Below are positions 61,055 through 64,000 of a DNA stretch of 64,000 bases, piece by piece. Where the stretch lies: NCBI RefSeq assembly GCF_014174395.1, contig NZ_JABEQD010000005.1:186001-250000 (forward strand), given 5' to 3'. The stretch is from Gluconacetobacter aggeris (GTDB taxonomy: Bacteria > Pseudomonadota > Alphaproteobacteria > Acetobacterales > Acetobacteraceae). How positions within the stretch are numbered: position 1 is the first letter of the stretch; every line of letters begins with the position of its first letter. The translations under genes were made by a program, and so were the position numbers. Below the pieces are notes generated by a model that searched no databases, was not told the origin of the DNA, and saw nothing but the letters and a program-made list of their open reading frames with translations.

Positions 61055-62313
61055 TCATCCTGTTCCGCCGCGGCGGGATACAGGCGTCCGGCCACACGTT
61101 CCATCGTCAATCCCTGGACGAGGATGGTGAACACCACCACCCCATAGCAGACCGGCAGCAGCGTGTCGCGCAACGCCCCGGCCGGCAGGCCGAGCGCCAG
61201 CGAGACCGAAATCCCGCCCCGCAAGCCGCCCCATGTCAGAACGACCAGTGCCCGCCAGCGATCGCGGTTGCGGAGATAGACCGGCAGCGTCGCGCCCAGC
61301 ACGCTGAGTCCGCGCGCGGCAATCGATAGCGGAATGATGGCCAGCGTCGCCAGAAGAGAGGATAGGTGCGGCGTGACCTCGAGGATTTCGAAACCGATCA
61401 GCAGGAAGAGCAGGACGTTCAGCATCTCGTCGACCATGGACCAGAATGCCAGAAGCTCGGTGCGCGAATGGTCCCGTATCGCAACGTGGCCGTAACGCGT
61501 GCCCAGGCTCATGCCGGCCACGACCACGGCGATCGGCCCGGACAGGTGCAGGTGATTGGCCAGCGCGAATGTGCCCGAGGCCAGGGCAAGCGTGGCCAGA
61601 AGGTCGATATGCGCATCATCGACGCCCCGGACCAGGCGTAGCGCGATCCAGCCCGTCAGCGCGCCCAGCAGGCCGCCGCCGACGGCCTGAAGCAGGAAGC
61701 GGGTCGCGATATCGGCTGCCGACAGGGAAGCGGTATCGCCGGTCGCCAGCCCGATCGTAACACCAAAGATCACCACCCCGACGCCGTCGTTGAACAGGCT
61801 TTCTCCGGCGAAGATCGCCTGTAGCGGCGCAGGCAGCCCCAGCCGCCGCAGCATGCCCACGACCGATACCGGGTCGGTCGGCGCCAGGATCGCACCCAGC
61901 ACCACGCACCACACGAACGGCACCGGCCGCCCGAACAACGGGAAGGCACACCAGGCGGACACGGCCAGCAGACCGACCGCAAAGACCGTGCCCAGCACCG
62001 CCAGGGCCGTGACGGACGCGGCGCGCGAAAACATATGGTGCAGATCGACCTGCATCGCTCCGGCGAACAGCAGCAACGACAGCGCGCCGTCCAGCAATGT
62101 CCTGGGCAGGTCGATCGCCCCGAGCAGCGAACGGGGGAGCAGGTGAAGGTCATGGGACGGGATCAACGGGTCCAGCGCCATGATCGCCAGCGACACGGCC
62201 AGCGAGATCACCAGCACCCCGATCGTCATCGGCAGGCGCAGCGTCCGATGGTTGACTACGCTGAACAGCGTGGACAGCGTCGCGAGGAGGGCAAAAAGGC
62301 CGAGGGCGTTCAT
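61027..62313 (-). CDS. CPA1-family Na+(K+)/H+ antiporter
   Basis: The 428-residue membrane protein has about 12 hydrophobic segments and the cation-proton antiporter core: APTDPVSVVGMLRRLG, ESLFNDGVGVVIFGV (the ND/ESLFND motif of NhaP-type proteins), and LTWGGLRGGISVSLAL. These fit CPA1 exchangers that expel Na+ or K+ for protons. The neighbour kdp operon imports K+, so the pair may balance ion levels; that is inference. The gene is convergent with kdpE with a 28-bp overlap. Confidence 0.92.
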   Translation of the reverse strand: MNALGLFALLATLSTLFSVVNHRTLRLPMTIGVLVISLAVSLAIMALDPLIPSHDLHLLPRSLLGAIDLPRTLLDGALSLLLFAGAMQVDLHHMFSRAASVTALAVLGTVFAVGLLAVSAWCAFPLFGRPVPFVWCVVLGAILAPTDPVSVVGMLRRLGLPAPLQAIFAGESLFNDGVGVVIFGVTIGLATGDTASLSAADIATRFLLQAVGGGLLGALTGWIALRLVRGVDDAHIDLLATLALASGTFALANHLHLSGPIAVVVAGMSLGTRYGHVAIRDHSRTELLAFWSMVDEMLNVLLFLLIGFEILEVTPHLSSLLATLAIIPLSIAARGLSVLGATLPVYLRNRDRWRALVVLTWGGLRGGISVSLALGLPAGALRDTLLPVCYGVVVFTILVQGLTMERVAGRLYPAAAEQDDHGSVTTRR

Positions 62314-62510
62314 GGATCATGCCTTCCGGGTGATCGCGCGCCTGTCAAGCTGTTCGGCGGCCCTGCGGGGAACAGCCCTTCTGGTCCATCGTTGGGAATG
62401 GAAAGGCTGAATGCCGTCCACCTGATGAATGACAAGGCAACCTGGCAGGCGATGCCGGCGTCATGCCCATGTCAGGTGCCCCGTGGCGGGTACGTTTGGG
62501 GCCGAGCGTC

Positions 62511-64000
62511 ATGACAATTGCGTATGATTACGATCTGATCGTCATCGGTTCCGGCCCCTCGGGGCGGCGGGCGGCGGTTCAGGCATCGAAGTTCGGGCGC
62601 TCCGTGCTGGTGATCGAACGGCAAGCCCAGGTGGGCGGGGTGTCGGTTCATACCGGGACCATCCCGTCCAAGACGTTGCGCGAGACGATCCTGAACCTGA
62701 CCGGCTGGCGGGAGCGCGGCATCTACGGGCACAATTACTGCGTAAAGAAATCCATCGACGCACAGGATTTGAGTACGCGCCTGATCAAGACGATCCAGGG
62801 AGAGGTGGAGGTGCTGGAGCACCAGTTCGCCCGCAACGACATCGTCGTGGTCCACGGGGTGGCACGCTTTCTCGATCGCCATACGCTGTCGATCAGCGGG
62901 GAAGAGGGCACGGAGCAACGGGTGAGGGGGCGTGCCATCGTCATTGCCGTGGGCTCGGTGCCGCACCGGCCCGCCTATGTGCCTTTCGATGACGCCCATA
63001 TCATCGACAGCGACGGCATGACGCGCCTGACATGCCTGCCACGTTCGCTGACCGTGATCGGCGGGGGCGTCATCGGTATTGAATACGCAACGATCTTCAG
63101 CGCGCTGGGTGTGCGCGTGACGATCGTGGACCAGCGCGAGCATGTGCTGGAATTCATGGACCATGAAACCATAGAGGAATTCGTGCATCAACTGCGCGAT
63201 CGCGGGGTCAATTTCCGCCTGGGCAGTACGGTGGAATCGATCGTGATCGAGGCGGAGCAGCCCGTGGCCATCCTGGAGGGCGGGCGGCGCGTGCGGGCGG
63301 ATCTGCTGCTTTATACAGGCGGCCGACAGGGCGCCACGGATGCCCTGAACCTGGAGGCCGCCGGACTGACGGCCGACGCGCGCGGTCGCCTGACGGTCGA
63401 TCCGATCACGTTCCAGACCGAAATTCCGAACATTTACGCCGCCGGAGACGTTATCGGCTTTCCCGCACTGGCCTCCACCTCGATGGAACAGGGACGCATC
63501 GCCGCCTGCCATGCCTGCGGCCAGCCTGTGCCGCCCGCGCCGAAATTCTTTCCCTACGGCATCTATGCGGTGCCCGAAATCTCCACCGTCGGCCTGTCGG
63601 AGGAGGAAACCCGGGCGCGGAAGATCCCTTACGAGACCGGTATCGCCCGGTTCCGCGAAACCTCGCGCGGCGTCATCATGGGAAAGACGGAGGGATTCCT
63701 GAAGCTCGTCGTCGCGCTGGAAGGGCACCGGCTTCTGGGCGTGCATATTGTGGGGGAAGGGGCGACCGAACTGATCCATATCGGTCAGGCGGTCCTGAAT
63801 TTCGCCGGCAGCGTCGAATATTTCATCGAGGCGACATTCAATTACCCGACCTTCGCGGAGGCTTACAAGATCGCCGCGCTGGATGTGTGGAACCGGATCA
63901 CGCCACGCGATCCCGTTGAAGGGATATCACCAGCGGTCTCACCACCAGAATCAGCACCTCGACGCGCAACACGGCGGCCGAACGGGCATGGAGCGCGGAA
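62511..64000 (+). CDS. sthA: Soluble (Si-specific) NAD(P)+ transhydrogenase, no stop in window
   Basis: SthA is an FAD enzyme that transfers hydride between NADPH and NAD+. From the ATG at 62511 the frame is open to the window edge (496 codons). It shows the FAD site LIVIGSGPSGRRAAVQ, VGGVSVHTGTIPSKTLRET (where related lipoamide dehydrogenases have two cysteines), the NAD site VIGGGVIGIEYATIF, IYAAGDVIGFPALAS and TFNYPTFAEAYKIAALDVWNR. Known SthA proteins end within a few residues of that last motif, but here the frame runs on for 30 or more codons (TPRDPVEGISPAVSPPES) with AT-rich third positions. The true end is therefore uncertain. Confidence 0.9.
   Translation, partial: MTIAYDYDLIVIGSGPSGRRAAVQASKFGRSVLVIERQAQVGGVSVHTGTIPSKTLRETILNLTGWRERGIYGHNYCVKKSIDAQDLSTRLIKTIQGEVEVLEHQFARNDIVVVHGVARFLDRHTLSISGEEGTEQRVRGRAIVIAVGSVPHRPAYVPFDDAHIIDSDGMTRLTCLPRSLTVIGGGVIGIEYATIFSALGVRVTIVDQREHVLEFMDHETIEEFVHQLRDRGVNFRLGSTVESIVIEAEQPVAILEGGRRVRADLLLYTGGRQGATDALNLEAAGLTADARGRLTVDPITFQTEIPNIYAAGDVIGFPALASTSMEQGRIAACHACGQPVPPAPKFFPYGIYAVPEISTVGLSEEETRARKIPYETGIARFRETSRGVIMGKTEGFLKLVVALEGHRLLGVHIVGEGATELIHIGQAVLNFAGSVEYFIEATFNYPTFAEAYKIAALDVWNRITPRDPVEGISPAVSPPESAPRRATRRPNGHGAR
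63898..64000 (-). CDS. Possible C-terminus of a convergent gene
   Basis: A frame on the minus strand enters from the right edge and stops at 63898. Its 33 visible codons include AVLRVEVLILVVRPLVISLQ, which could be the last membrane or amphipathic helix of a protein. By hand count, 25 of 33 third positions are G or C, like true genes here, while the sthA tail across it has 13 of 32. The family is not recognised from so short a piece. Confidence 0.4.
   Translation of the reverse strand, partial: SALHARSAAVLRVEVLILVVRPLVISLQRDRVA

Overview
The window is GC-rich, densely coded bacterial chromosome, almost entirely housekeeping and conserved accessory genes. The gene content and orders point to an alphaproteobacterium, most likely an acetic acid bacterium (Acetobacteraceae, Gluconacetobacter-like); this is inference. 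Supporting signs are prmC followed by a DUF4167 gene, an E1-beta pyruvate dehydrogenase subunit carrying its own lipoyl domain, lipA followed by a RatA/COQ10-type gene, a ScfR-type regulator and a direct-repeat GTTC-N7-GTTC LexA box. I see no tRNA, rRNA, CRISPR array, insertion sequence, prophage or plasmid origin. No gene-free stretch exceeds about 300 bases.

Layout. 1-1.3 kb: 3' part of prmC and a DUF4167 protein. 1.3-5.9 kb: biotin locus, bioA divergent from bioF, a BioH-like esterase and a bioC-bioD fusion. 5.9-8.0 kb: lexA with its SOS box, and moeA. 8.2-14.5 kb: rpmG, ftsB-like, eno, DUF3429, kdsA-pyrG, secG and tpiA. 14.8-21.5 kb: ppiD-trpE, then trpG-trpD-trpC-moaC. 21.5-30.4 kb: a ScfR-type regulator divergent from pdhA-pdhB-pdhC-lpd, then lipA, a RatA-like gene and a His-rich secreted protein. 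30.4-34.1 kb (minus strand): terC-like, lytic transglycosylase, pgpA and pncC. 34.3-41.5 kb: purB, an NRDE protein, then purC-purS-(Rap1a/Tai-like)-purQ-purL-bolA-grxD. 41.7-50.9 kb: a secreted His-rich protein, yraN, cls, an EEP-family hydrolase, an AI-2E family permease, sseA-metC-like, surE and a PadR-DUF1700-DUF2807 operon. 51-61 kb: psiE-like and porin genes facing away from a complete kdpFABCDE potassium system, with an extra tiny membrane ORF and repeated CCTATG boxes upstream. 61-64 kb: a CPA1 antiporter and sthA, which runs off the window without a stop codon.

How they work together. Many gene pairs share ATGA or GTGA stop/start overlaps (bioH-like/bioCD, pyrG/kdsA, ppiD/trpE, purC/S/Rap1a/Q/L, slt/pgpA, EEP/AI-2E, sseA/metC-like, padR/DUF1700, kdpD/kdpE), implying translational coupling. 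The pyruvate dehydrogenase block makes the complete complex plus its lipoate synthase. The pur block encodes SAICAR synthase and the three-part FGAM synthase (PurS, PurQ, PurL). The kdp block has both the pump and its two-component regulator.

The most unusual points are the in-frame BioC-BioD fusion, a secreted Rap1a/Tai-like protein locked into the pur operon, a terC-like gene whose conserved N-terminus precedes any canonical start codon, the tiny ORF and repeat boxes upstream of kdpF, and the open sthA end overlapping a better-coding frame on the opposite strand. I find no clear, wholly undescribed multi-gene system.
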